NCBI GenBank assembly: GCA_965198045.1 | Contig: CBDAOL010000003.1 | Location: 1-64,000 of the forward strand | Source: CBDDEC01 sp965198045 | GTDB taxonomy: Bacteria > Chloroflexota > Dehalococcoidia > UBA2979 | Length of the DNA: 64,000 nucleotides | Direction: 5' to 3' | In this document: positions 1 to 8,248 of the stretch, in pieces | How positions within the stretch are numbered: position 1 is the stretch's first letter | How the letters are laid out: each line of letters starts with the position of its first letter | Notes under the pieces: model-generated | Told to the model about the DNA's origin: nothing | The model's input: the letters and a program-made list of their open reading frames with translations, nothing else | Database searches by the model: none | Made by a program: the position numbers and the translations under genes

Positions 1-2142
1 ATAGTTCTCGTTGCCGACGGTGAGGTAGAACGTGACCTCCTCGCCCTCCTCGTACATGCGGCGGATGCCCTCGCGCAGGATCACGGCGACCTCGTACGCG
101 TAGGCGGGGTCGTAGGAGACGAGGTTCGGCATCGTCGAGGCCAGCAGGTGGCTGTGGCCATCCTGGTGCTGCAACCCCTCGCCGTGCAGCGTCGTTCGCC
201 CCGAGGTGGCGCCGACGAGGAACCCGCGCGCCCTCGCGTCGCCCGCCGCCCAGACGAGGTCGCCGACGCGCTGCAGGCCGAACATCGAATAGAAAATGAA
301 GACCGGGATCGAGGTGATGCTGTACGACATAGCCGAGGTGGCGGCAGCGAGGAACGAGCAGAACGATCCCGCCTCTGTGATGCCCTCCTCGAGGATCTGG
401 CCATCCTTGCTCTCCTTGTAGTAGAGCAACGAGCCGGAATCGACCGGGTCGTAGAGCTGGCCCGACGAGGCGTAGATGCCAAACTCGCGGAAGAACGCCT
501 CCAGGCCGAAGGTCCGCGCCTCGTCGGGGATGATCGGCACGATCCGACGTCCCAGATCGCCGTCGCGCAGTAGGGAGGCGAGCATGCGGACGAAGACCAT
601 CGTCGTCGACGCCTCCCGGTCGCCCGAGCCCTCGAAGAACTCCTCGAAGAGGTCGTCGCCGGGCGCCGCGATGGGCTGTCGCGCGACCTGGCGCGTGGGC
701 ACTGGGCCGCCGAGGCGGCGTCGGCGCTCGGTGAGGTAAAGCATCTCGGGCGAATCGGGCGCAGGGCGGAAGAGCGGCGCGCCGATCACCTCCTCGTCGC
801 TCAGCGGGATATCGAAGCGGTCGCGGAACCGCATCAACTCCTGGTCGTTGAGCTCTTTCTGCTGGTGCGTGACGTTGCGACCCTCGCCGGCCTCATCGAG
901 CCCGTAGCCTTTGATCGTGCGGGCCAGGATCACAGTCGGCTGACCTCGATGGTTGGTCGCGGCGTGATAGGCGGCGAAGACCTTGTCCGGATCGTGCCCG
1001 CCGAGGCGCATCTTCCAGAGCTCCTGATCGTCGAGGTGCTGGACCATGCGCAGCAGCCGCTCGTCGACGCCGTAGAAGTGCTCGCGTACGTAATCACCAC
1101 CGGCGACCGAGTACTTCTGGTACTCGCCGTCCACGATCTCGCCCATGCGCCGCACGAGGAGCCCGTCTTGGTCCGCCTCGATCAGCGGATCGTACTCGGC
1201 GCCCCACAGCACCTTCAGCACGTTCCAGCCGACGCCGCGGAAGACGGCCTCGAGCTCCTGGATGATCTGCCCGTTGCCACGCACCGGGCCGTCCAGGCGC
1301 TGGAGGTTGCAGTTCACGACGAAGATCAGGTTGTCGAGCCCCTCGCGGGCAGCCAGCGAGATCGCGCCGAGCGACTCGGGCTCGTCGGTCTCGCCATCGC
1401 CGAGGAAGCACCAGACCTTCTGGCCGTTCGGTTCCTTGAGCCCCCGATCCTCGAGGTAGCGCATGAAGCGGGCCTGGTAGATGGCCATGATTGGCCCCAG
1501 GCCCATCGACACGGTCGGGAACTGCCAGTAGTCGGGCATCAGCCAGGGGTGCGGGTAGGACGGCAGCCCGCCCTCCTCCGCGAACTCGCGGCGGAAGTGG
1601 TGCAGCTGCTGCGGCGAGAGCCGCCCCTCGAGGTAGCTGCGCGCGTAGATGCCCGGGGAGGCGTGGCCCTGGAAGTAGATCAGGTCGCCGCCGGTCGGGT
1701 CGTCCGGACCGCGGAAGAAGTGGTTGAAGCCCACCTCGTACAGCGTGGCCGCCGAGGCGTAGGTCGAGATGTGGCCGCCGATGCCGCTCGCCTTGCTGTT
1801 GGCCTCCGTCACCATCGCCATCGCGTTCCAGCGGATCACGCTCTTGATGCGACGTTCGAGCTCGCGGTCGCCGGGGAACGGCGCCTGGTGCTCGGGCGGG
1901 ATGGTGTTCACGTACGGCGTCGTCGAGGTCACGGGCAGAGGAATGCCAGCGCGCTGCGCCTCGATCTGGAGCGCCTGCAACAGGCGGCTCGCCCGTGCCG
2001 CACCGCGGGTCCTCGTCACGTCGCGCAGCGAGTCGACCCACTCCTGTGTATCGACCCAGTCGGGCTCGTGCTCCGCCGAGGCGCCGTCGGGGCCCGCGGG
2101 GCGGGTCTCCTCGAGCTCCGGCGACGGCGTGTCGATGGTCAT
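1..2142 (-). CDS. aceE: Pyruvate dehydrogenase E1 component, AceE type (C-terminus off window)
   Basis: Thiamine-diphosphate-dependent E1 of the pyruvate dehydrogenase complex: it decarboxylates pyruvate and acetylates the lipoyl arm of E2. The 714 codons present match the homodimeric AceE family (about 890 residues), so the last part lies beyond the window edge. Visible hallmarks are GGHISTYASAATLYEV (about residues 122-137), the thiamine-diphosphate motif GDGETDE (about 247) and NCNLQRLDGPV a little later. The ATG at 2142 is preceded by GGGAG at good spacing. The lipoate genes lipB and lipA lie about 1 kb away on the other strand, in keeping with a lipoyl-dependent complex. Open frames on the plus strand across this gene are antisense shadows. 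Confidence 0.95.
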   Translation of the reverse strand, partial: MTIDTPSPELEETRPAGPDGASAEHEPDWVDTQEWVDSLRDVTRTRGAARASRLLQALQIEAQRAGIPLPVTSTTPYVNTIPPEHQAPFPGDRELERRIKSVIRWNAMAMVTEANSKASGIGGHISTYASAATLYEVGFNHFFRGPDDPTGGDLIYFQGHASPGIYARSYLEGRLSPQQLHHFRREFAEEGGLPSYPHPWLMPDYWQFPTVSMGLGPIMAIYQARFMRYLEDRGLKEPNGQKVWCFLGDGETDEPESLGAISLAAREGLDNLIFVVNCNLQRLDGPVRGNGQIIQELEAVFRGVGWNVLKVLWGAEYDPLIEADQDGLLVRRMGEIVDGEYQKYSVAGGDYVREHFYGVDERLLRMVQHLDDQELWKMRLGGHDPDKVFAAYHAATNHRGQPTVILARTIKGYGLDEAGEGRNVTHQQKELNDQELMRFRDRFDIPLSDEEVIGAPLFRPAPDSPEMLYLTERRRRLGGPVPTRQVARQPIAAPGDDLFEEFFEGSGDREASTTMVFVRMLASLLRDGDLGRRIVPIIPDEARTFGLEAFFREFGIYASSGQLYDPVDSGSLLYYKESKDGQILEEGITEAGSFCSFLAAATSAMSYSITSIPVFIFYSMFGLQRVGDLVWAAGDARARGFLVGATSGRTTLHGEGLQHQDGHSHLLASTMPNLVSYDPAYAYEVAVILREGIRRMYEEGEEVTFYLTVGNENY

Positions 2143-2276
2143 CGGCGCTCCCGATGCGCTGCGCGCGATCCGCAGGCTCCACGATACGGGATTGCGTTCC
2201 GCGTCGATGTCCGGGAGATTGCAGATGTGTGTGACCGCGGTAACCAGGCGGGTGAAGAGGGCTGGAGAGCGACGCG

Positions 2277-3164
2277 ATGAGCGAGCCGTGGCGCTTCTCG
2301 ATGCATGGCGGGCACCCAACTGAGTCGTCGCGCCATGCAGCCAGCGATATCGACACCCTGATCGCTGCGGCGGAAGCAGCCGCGCTTTCCTCGTTCGGGC
2401 TCGTCGCCCACCAGCCTCGCGCCGATCGGCGCTTCACCTACGAGGAGGAGCGGCACCTCAGCCTCGATGACCTCGCGGCGGATTACCAACGCTTCCTCGA
2501 ACGCTCCGCCGCGGCCGTCGAAGCGTACGACGGGCCGGTGCAGTTGCTGCGCGGGATCGAGCTGGAGAACCTGCCGCCGCCCGGGGAGACGCCAGACCTT
2601 GAGGGCGCGAGTTTCGATTGGCGCGGCGATGGACTCGACTTCGCGGTCGGCTCGGCGCACTGGGTGCGCGGGCTGCCGATCGATGTCGATCAGGAGCAGT
2701 GGCAACGAGCCGCCGAGCTCTGCGGCGACGCTGAGGCGCTGGTGGTGCGCTACTACGAGGAGTTCGACGCCTACCTCGACCTGCACCGCCCGGATGTTGC
2801 GGGCCACCTCGACGTGATCCGCCTGTTCGCCCCGGACGTCGCGGCCACGTCGACCGCCGAAGCGCGCGCGACGGTCGAGGCGGTCCTGGCCACGGTCCGG
2901 CGGGTGGACGCGCTCGTCGAGGTGAATGCCTCGAAGGCTGTGCTCGGGATGATCACCGAGCCGTACCCCGCAGGCTGGATCATCGAGCGGGCGCGCGATC
3001 TCAGCTGTGTCTTCACGCTGGGCGACGACTCGCACAGCGCTGACGCGGTCGGAGCTGGTCTCGACCTGGCGAGGGAGCACCTGCTGCGCCACAACGTGCA
3101 CGAGGTGACGAAGCTCGAGCGCCGTGGCGGCCGTGTCGAGCGCGTTGCCGTGCCGCTCGATTGA
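2277..3164 (+). CDS. PHP-domain phosphatase, histidinol-phosphatase (HisK/HisJ) like
   Basis: Predicted metal-dependent phosphoesterase of the PHP superfamily, most like the histidinol-phosphatases that hydrolyse L-histidinol phosphate. The 295-residue product begins with a metal-binding HGGH stretch (residues 10-13), has GIELEN and GSAHWV in the middle, and ends with GDDSHSADAVG, the counterpart of the family's last metal motif (SDAHxxxxVG). The start ATG has GGAGAG 8-9 bases upstream. It is divergent from aceE. No other his gene is in the window, so the substrate is not certain; another sugar- or amino-phosphate is possible. Confidence 0.75.
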   Translation: MSEPWRFSMHGGHPTESSRHAASDIDTLIAAAEAAALSSFGLVAHQPRADRRFTYEEERHLSLDDLAADYQRFLERSAAAVEAYDGPVQLLRGIELENLPPPGETPDLEGASFDWRGDGLDFAVGSAHWVRGLPIDVDQEQWQRAAELCGDAEALVVRYYEEFDAYLDLHRPDVAGHLDVIRLFAPDVAATSTAEARATVEAVLATVRRVDALVEVNASKAVLGMITEPYPAGWIIERARDLSCVFTLGDDSHSADAVGAGLDLAREHLLRHNVHEVTKLERRGGRVERVAVPLD

Positions 3165-3221
3165 CCTCGACTGGTGCGCGACATCACCAGCGGCGCGGTC
3201 AAGCGTTGCTATCCTCGCGGC

Positions 3222-3914
3222 ATGGACGAACCGATCGAGGTCTGGCGGGCGGCTGATGTCTCGTACGCAGCGGGCCTGCGCTGGCAGGCGCGGGCTCACG
3301 AACGCGCTCGGGCCGCTCGCGCTGCGGGACGCCGCGCAGAATCGCTCGCGCTGATCGAACACCGTCCCGTCGTCACGCTCGGCCGTCGAGGCGATGTCGG
3401 TTCGCTCGTCGCCACGCCTGCGCAGCTCGCCGAGCGGGGCATCGACCTCGTGCGGGCCGACCGCGGCGGCGACGCGACTTACCACGGCCCGGGCCAGCTC
3501 GTCGCGTACCCGATCCTCGACCTGCGGACCCGTGAGCTGCGGGTCGGCGACTACGTGCGCGCCCTGGAGGGTGCGCTGATCGATGCGGCGGCGACGTTCG
3601 GCGTGCACGCGCGGCGCAGCGAGGGGCGGCCCGGCGTCTGGATCGACGGAGCGACGAAGCTCGCCTCGATTGGAGTGCGCGTCACCTCCGGCGTCAGCCG
3701 CCACGGGCTGGCGCTCAACGTGACGACCGACCTCGAAGACTTCGACACGATCGTTCCCTGTGGCCTCGACGGCACCTCGATGACTTCGCTGGCGCGTGAG
3801 CTGGGGGAGGCGGCTCCGACGATGGCCGAGGTGGCGAACGCCCTCGCCTCGGCCCTCGCGGCGCGCCTCGGGTTCGAGCTGCCGGCGGCGGTCCGCGCGG
3901 AGGTGGCGGCGTGA
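3222..3914 (+). CDS. lipB: Octanoyl-[acyl carrier protein]:protein octanoyltransferase LipB
   Basis: Transfers the octanoyl group from acyl carrier protein to lipoyl domains, the first step of de novo lipoate synthesis. The 230-residue product has RGGDATYHGPGQLVAYP (about residues 82-98), TKLASIGV with the catalytic Lys, and IVPCGLDG with the catalytic Cys. The frame is open to 3174, but the ATG at 3222 (MDEPIEVW) fits the family length and N-terminus better. It overlaps lipA by the four bases GTGA, so the two are very probably co-translated. Confidence 0.93.
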   Translation: MDEPIEVWRAADVSYAAGLRWQARAHERARAARAAGRRAESLALIEHRPVVTLGRRGDVGSLVATPAQLAERGIDLVRADRGGDATYHGPGQLVAYPILDLRTRELRVGDYVRALEGALIDAAATFGVHARRSEGRPGVWIDGATKLASIGVRVTSGVSRHGLALNVTTDLEDFDTIVPCGLDGTSMTSLARELGEAAPTMAEVANALASALAARLGFELPAAVRAEVAA

Positions 3915-4801
3915 GCACGCGCACTGCGAGCTACCAGCGCGAGCGCAAGCCCTCGTGGTTCCGCGCGCGCTTCCCGTCAGGCGAGCGCTACGAGGCGATG
4001 CGGACGCTGATCAGCGACGGAGAGCTGCACACGGTCTGCCAGGAGGCGCGCTGCCCGAACATCGGCGAGTGCTTCAACAGCGGCACGGCGACGTTCATGA
4101 TCCTGGGCGACACCTGCACCCGCGCCTGCGGGTTCTGCGCCGTCAACTCTGGCCGGCCGGGCGAGGTCGATCTGCTCGAGCCGTACCGCCTCGCGCAGAC
4201 GGTCGAGCGCCTGGCGCTGGACTACGCCGTGATCACCTCGGTCAACCGCGACGACCTCGACGACGGCGGCGCGTCGATCTTCGCCGCCTGCATCCGCGCG
4301 ATCGCCCAGCGCCTGCCCGCCTGCGACGTCGAGGTGCTGATCCCCGACTTCGAGGGGGACTGGAACGCCCTCGCGACGGTGCTGGAGGCGGGGCCCGTGG
4401 TGCTGAACCACAACACGGAGACGGTCCCGCGGCTGTATTCGCCCGTGCGCCCAAAGGGACGCTATGAGCGCTCGTTGGGGTTGCTCCGCGAGTCCAGGCG
4501 CATCGCGCCGGCGATCCCGACGAAGAGCGGGCTGATGGTGGGCCTCGGCGAGACGTACGAGGAGGTCGCGCGCACCCTCGACGACCTGCGCGCCGCGGAC
4601 GTCAACCTGATCACGGTCGGCCAGTACCTGCGCCCCAGCGCGAAGCACCTGCCCGTTGAGCGCTACTGGCGCCCGGACGAGTACGCACGACTTGCCGAAT
4701 ACGGGCGCTCGCTCGGCTTCGACCACATCGAGGCGGGCCCGCTCGTGCGTTCCTCCTACCACGCCGGCGAGCAGGCTCGAGCCGCAGCCGTGGTCAGCTA
4801 G
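3911..4801 (+). CDS. lipA: Lipoyl synthase LipA
   Basis: Radical SAM enzyme that inserts two sulfur atoms into protein-bound octanoyl groups to make lipoyl groups. The product (296 residues, GTG start) carries the auxiliary-cluster signature CQEARCPNIGEC (about residues 43-54), the radical-SAM CxxxCxxC as CTRACGFC (about 73-80), and the C-terminal RSSYHA whose Ser ligates the auxiliary cluster. It overlaps the stop of lipB. With lipB it would lipoylate the E2 partner of aceE. Confidence 0.96.
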   Translation: MSTRTASYQRERKPSWFRARFPSGERYEAMRTLISDGELHTVCQEARCPNIGECFNSGTATFMILGDTCTRACGFCAVNSGRPGEVDLLEPYRLAQTVERLALDYAVITSVNRDDLDDGGASIFAACIRAIAQRLPACDVEVLIPDFEGDWNALATVLEAGPVVLNHNTETVPRLYSPVRPKGRYERSLGLLRESRRIAPAIPTKSGLMVGLGETYEEVARTLDDLRAADVNLITVGQYLRPSAKHLPVERYWRPDEYARLAEYGRSLGFDHIEAGPLVRSSYHAGEQARAAAVVS

Positions 4802-4836
4802 CCGGCGCAGGCTTCAAGCACACGAATCGAGGGACC

Positions 4837-6201
4837 ATGGACCGCCTCGTCGTGATCGGTGGTGATGCCGGCGGGATGTCCGCCGCCAGCCAGGCGAGGC
4901 GGATGCGGCCCGCCTCGGACCTGTCGATCGTCGCGTTCGAGCGCTCCTCGTACGTGTCGTACTCGGCGTGCGGAGAGCCGTTCTTCGTGGGCGGCGAGGT
5001 CGACGATATCGACACGCTGATCGCCCGCACGCCCGAGGTGCACGGCGAGCGCGACATTGACGTCCGTCTGCACCACGAGGTCGTCGGCATCGACACGCAA
5101 CGTCGCGAGGTGACGGTGCGCGACCTCGATGGCGACCGCGAGCTCGTCGAGCCGTACGACGACCTGATGTACGCCACGGGCGCACGGGCGAAGCGACCCC
5201 TGCCGGGCGCTGATCTGCGCGGGGTCTACGAGCTGAGGACGCTCGATGACGCCCAGGCGATCCGCGAATTCGCTCTCGACGGTGCGCGTCACGCGGCGAT
5301 CATCGGCGGCGGCTACATCGGGCTCGAGATGGCCGAGGCGTTCCAGAACCTGGGGCTGGAGACCGTGCTCATCACCGCGGCCGATGGCGTGCTGCAACCG
5401 CAGCTCGACGCCGACATGGGCGAGCTCGCGAGCCGGTTGCTAAACGAGGCGGGACTGCATATCGACCTCGGCCACCGGCTCGAACGCCTCGACGGCCGCG
5501 ATGGTCGCGTCACCGCCGGGCGATGCGAAGGCCACGTCCACGACGCCGACATTGTGCTGCTCGGCATCGGGTCGGAGCCGGAGGTGGGGTTGGCCGAGGC
5601 GGCCGGCATCCCGCTCGGTGCGAGCGGTGCGGTTGCGGTCGACGACCGCCAGCGCACGCCGGTCGACGGCGTCTGGTCGGCCGGCGACTGCGCCGAGGCG
5701 ATCCATCGCGTCAGCGGCCAGCAGGTGAACTTTCACCTGGGCACGATCGCGAACAAACAGGGCAAGATCGCCGGCACCAACATCGGCGGTGGGGACCAGC
5801 GGTTCCCGGGCGTGCTGGGCACCGCGATCACGAAGGTCCACGACATCGAGCTGGCGCGGACGGGACTGACCGCCGCCGAGGCCTCGGCCGCCGGATTCGA
5901 CGTCGTCGCCTCGACGTTCCAATCGACGACGGCAGCCAACTACTGGCCGCACGCGAGCGCGCTGACAATGAAGGTCACGACGGACCGAGGCTCGCGGCGG
6001 CTGCTGGGCGCGCAGATCGTGGGCGGTCCCTCGTCGGGCAAGCGCATCGATGCGCTCGCGATGGCGATCTGGAACGAGATGACGGTCGACGAGCTGGTCA
6101 ACGTCGACCTCTCCTACGCGCCGCCGTTTTCGGGCGTGTGGGAGCCGGTCTTGATCGCTGCGCGCAAGGCCGTCTCCGACCTCGACGGGGTCGAGGCCTG
6201 A
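4837..6201 (+). CDS. FAD-dependent pyridine nucleotide-disulfide oxidoreductase, CoA-disulfide reductase/NADH oxidase like
   Basis: Flavoprotein of the single-cysteine branch of the disulfide reductases (CoA-disulfide reductase, NADH oxidase, persulfide reductase). In 454 residues it shows an N-terminal FAD motif (VVIGGDAGGMSAA), the single redox Cys in SYSACGEPFF (about residue 47), a second nucleotide-binding motif (AAIIGGGYIGLEMAEAF), the FAD-binding GVWSAGDCAE, and a C-terminal dimerisation domain ending in the family's YAPPFSGVWEPV. There is no CxxxxC pair, so it is not the dihydrolipoamide dehydrogenase of the pyruvate dehydrogenase complex, despite the position behind lipA. Substrate (CoA disulfide, persulfide or oxygen) cannot be fixed from sequence. 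Confidence 0.85.
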   Translation: MDRLVVIGGDAGGMSAASQARRMRPASDLSIVAFERSSYVSYSACGEPFFVGGEVDDIDTLIARTPEVHGERDIDVRLHHEVVGIDTQRREVTVRDLDGDRELVEPYDDLMYATGARAKRPLPGADLRGVYELRTLDDAQAIREFALDGARHAAIIGGGYIGLEMAEAFQNLGLETVLITAADGVLQPQLDADMGELASRLLNEAGLHIDLGHRLERLDGRDGRVTAGRCEGHVHDADIVLLGIGSEPEVGLAEAAGIPLGASGAVAVDDRQRTPVDGVWSAGDCAEAIHRVSGQQVNFHLGTIANKQGKIAGTNIGGGDQRFPGVLGTAITKVHDIELARTGLTAAEASAAGFDVVASTFQSTTAANYWPHASALTMKVTTDRGSRRLLGAQIVGGPSSGKRIDALAMAIWNEMTVDELVNVDLSYAPPFSGVWEPVLIAARKAVSDLDGVEA

Positions 6202-6234
6202 GCGACCGCCGGGGGGACGTGCCTAGTGGTCGCT
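6201..6234. terminator. Candidate bidirectional terminator hairpin between convergent genes
   Basis: Inverted repeat AGCGACC (6201-6207) and GGTCGCT (6228-6234) with a 20-base GC-rich loop. It covers the stop of the flavoenzyme and the stop of the convergent VOC gene. There is no T-run, so intrinsic termination is only a suggestion. Confidence 0.3.
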
Positions 6235-6639
6235 GCCGGCGGGGAAGATCTCCATCAGCACGAAGTTTGACGCCGTGGGGTGCACCCAGGCGTTGGCGCC
6301 GCCGAGCATGCGGTTCACGCGGCCGCCTTCGGCCTCGACCTGCTCGCAGAACGCGTCCACGTCATCGCACTCGTATGCCATCAGGTAGAGGCCCTCGCCG
6401 TAGGGGTTGAAATCGTTGATGCGCTCCTGCATCAGCCGGTAGATCGGGCTCTCTTCGCCCTCGGGCCGGATCAGGTGCATCAACACCTCGTCGCCGTAGC
6501 CCATGCGCTGGAACTGGAAGTTGCCGATCGAGTTGTGCGCCGGCTCGCCGATCGCCTCCATGCCGAAGCGCGCCTGGTGGTTCGCGACCGCTTCGTCGAG
6601 GTCGTTCACGGCGACGGTGTAGTGCTTGAAGCGGAGCAT
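6223..6639 (-). CDS. VOC-superfamily protein, methylmalonyl-CoA epimerase/glyoxalase like
   Basis: Single vicinal-oxygen-chelate protein of 138 residues with the paired beta-alpha-beta-beta-beta modules of the family: FKHYTVAVNDLDEAVANH at the start, then a second module ending ASNFVLMEIFP. His6 and Glu133 occupy positions typical of VOC metal ligands. Methylmalonyl-CoA epimerases are of this size and the next genes (mch, mcd) yield propionyl-CoA, whose further use needs an epimerase, so that role is attractive. Sequence alone does not separate it from other VOC dioxygenase-like or lyase-like members. RBS GGGAGGG lies directly upstream of the ATG. Confidence 0.7.
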   Translation of the reverse strand: MLRFKHYTVAVNDLDEAVANHQARFGMEAIGEPAHNSIGNFQFQRMGYGDEVLMHLIRPEGEESPIYRLMQERINDFNPYGEGLYLMAYECDDVDAFCEQVEAEGGRVNRMLGGANAWVHPTASNFVLMEIFPAGSDH

Positions 6640-6744
6640 GCGCCCTCCCGCGGCTGCCGCGCCTCGACCCGGGCGTGGGCGAGGGCGCGCCGAAGAGCCT
6701 ACGCGACGACCGTCGGCTGCGCTCGTGGTCCGCTCGAGGGTGTG

Positions 6745-6990
6745 CTAGGCGAGGAGAGGTCCGCCCTCGTCTAGGACCTCGCCGCTGACTGCGATCACGA
6801 CCGGGCGCTCCTCGCAGTACACCTCGGACTCGCACTTGTTGAACGAGAAGACGGGCTGGTCGTCCTGCTGCTCGAAGTGGATGTGCCAGGTGCCCTGCAC
6901 GAAGTTGTCGCGACCCTTCGCGAGTTCGGTCTGGATCACCTCGACGAGCGCTTCGAGTTCCTTGGTCCCCACGCCAGCCCCCTCGGCCAT
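6745..6990 (-). CDS. Small protein of unknown function
   Basis: 81-residue product starting MAEGAGVGTKELEALVEV and ending in an acidic tail (EVLDEGGPLLA). It contains the two cysteines of NKCESEVYCEE and a beta-rich centre (GTWHIHFEQQDDQPVFSF). Third codon positions are strongly GC-biased, as in neighbouring genes, which supports it being coding. The frame is open further upstream, but that part (many Cys/Arg codons) looks non-coding; the ATG at 6990 lacks a clear ribosome binding site. It lies 105 bases upstream of the VOC gene on the same strand. Not recognised as a known family. Confidence 0.5.
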   Translation of the reverse strand: MAEGAGVGTKELEALVEVIQTELAKGRDNFVQGTWHIHFEQQDDQPVFSFNKCESEVYCEERPVVIAVSGEVLDEGGPLLA

Positions 6991-7144
6991 GCGATCGGTG
7001 TAGCGATGTACGTCCAGTTTACCGACGCGCAGCCTACACGCCCGTGAGCGCGCGCACGTCCACAACCTCGCCGCTGCGCCGCCGCACCTACAATGTCCCG
7101 CGCAGACGCCCCGCTGGTGCGGGACGCAGCCGTCCGAGGTGCAT

Positions 7145-8227
7145 GTGAGCGGCAAGGCGACCCCCGGCAATTACTTCGAAGACCTCGTCGTGGGACGCGA
7201 GATCGTCCACGCCACGCCACGCACGATCACCGAGGGCGATGCGGCCGTCTATCTCTCGCTCACGTCGAGCCGTTATCCGCTCTTCTGCGACGCCGAGTTC
7301 GCGCGTTCGCTCGGCTTTGAGCGGGAGCTGATCAACGATCTGCTCGTCTTCCACGTCGTGTTCGGCAACACCGTGCCCGACATCTCGCTGAACGCGCTCG
7401 CCAACCTCGGCTACGCCGACCTGCGCTACGGCGTGCCGGTCTATCCCGGCGACACCATCACCTCCACGAGCACGGTGATCGGGGCACGCGAGGCGAGTTC
7501 GGGCTCGCAGGGCATCACCTGGGTGCGCACCACGGGCGCCAACCAGGGTGGCGACGAGGTGATGAGCTACGTGCGCTGGGTGCTGATGAACAAGCGCGAC
7601 CCGGAGACGCCGACCGGCTTCGACGAGGTGCCGGAGACCCCGGACCACGTCGACGCGAGCGACCTCGTCGTGCCGAACGCCCTGGACCTCTCGCGCTTCG
7701 AGCCGGCGGTCACGGGTGGGCGCTGGTGGTGGGGGGACTATGAGCCCGGCGAGCGCATTCACCACATCGAGGGTGTGACTGTTGAGGAGGCGGAGCACCA
7801 GATGGCGGCGCGTTTGTACCAGAACACCGCTCGCGCGCACTTCAACGCGCACGCGCTCAAGGACCAGCCGCCGTTCAACCGTCGCGTGATCTACGGCGGG
7901 CATGTGATCTCGGTCGCGCGCTCGCTTTCCTTCAACGGGCTCGAGCATGCGCTGCGCATCCTCGCCTGGAACGGGGGGACGCATAGCAACCCCACGTTCG
8001 CCGGCGACACCATTTTCGCCTGGACGGATGTCCTCGAGCGCATCGACCTCGGACGCGAGGACGCGGGCGCGCTGCGGCTGCGGCTCGTGGCGGTCAAGAA
8101 CAACGACCCCGCGACCGAGGAGCAGGCGTTCCGCGTGACCGACGAGAACGGCCGGGAGCGCTACGATCCGAACGTCGTGCTCGACCTCGACTACACCGTG
8201 CTCATGCCTCGTGCGCTCGGTAGCTAG
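7145..8227 (+). CDS. mch: Mesaconyl-CoA hydratase (2-methylfumaryl-CoA hydratase), double MaoC fold
   Basis: Interconverts mesaconyl-C1-CoA and (2R,3S)-beta-methylmalyl-CoA in the ethylmalonyl-CoA pathway and 3-hydroxypropionate bicycle. The 360-residue product matches my memory of alphaproteobacterial and Chloroflexus Mch from end to end: a PGNYFEDL start, HATPRTITEGDAAVY (about residues 25-39), LLVFHVVFGNTVPDISLNA (about 72-90), LGYADLRYGVPVYPGDT, and a second hot-dog half after about residue 180. GTG at 7145 is chosen over the in-frame GTG at 7139 because GAGG (7136-7139) sits 5 bases before it and the N-terminus then aligns. mcd follows after 21 bases. Very probably one operon. Confidence 0.9.
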   Translation: MSGKATPGNYFEDLVVGREIVHATPRTITEGDAAVYLSLTSSRYPLFCDAEFARSLGFERELINDLLVFHVVFGNTVPDISLNALANLGYADLRYGVPVYPGDTITSTSTVIGAREASSGSQGITWVRTTGANQGGDEVMSYVRWVLMNKRDPETPTGFDEVPETPDHVDASDLVVPNALDLSRFEPAVTGGRWWWGDYEPGERIHHIEGVTVEEAEHQMAARLYQNTARAHFNAHALKDQPPFNRRVIYGGHVISVARSLSFNGLEHALRILAWNGGTHSNPTFAGDTIFAWTDVLERIDLGREDAGALRLRLVAVKNNDPATEEQAFRVTDENGRERYDPNVVLDLDYTVLMPRALGS

Positions 8228-8248
8228 AGACCAGCGGAGGACAGGCCC

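Noticed and set aside
865..2280. Long plus-strand open frame over aceE
   Set aside because: It is antisense to a full, motif-bearing aceE reading frame; GC-rich genes create such shadows. The same applies to long antisense frames over mcd, serS, lysS and leuS.
4837..6201. Dihydrolipoamide dehydrogenase (E3) for the pyruvate dehydrogenase complex
   Set aside because: The redox CxxxxC pair is absent; a single Cys in SACG places it with CoA-disulfide reductase-like enzymes.
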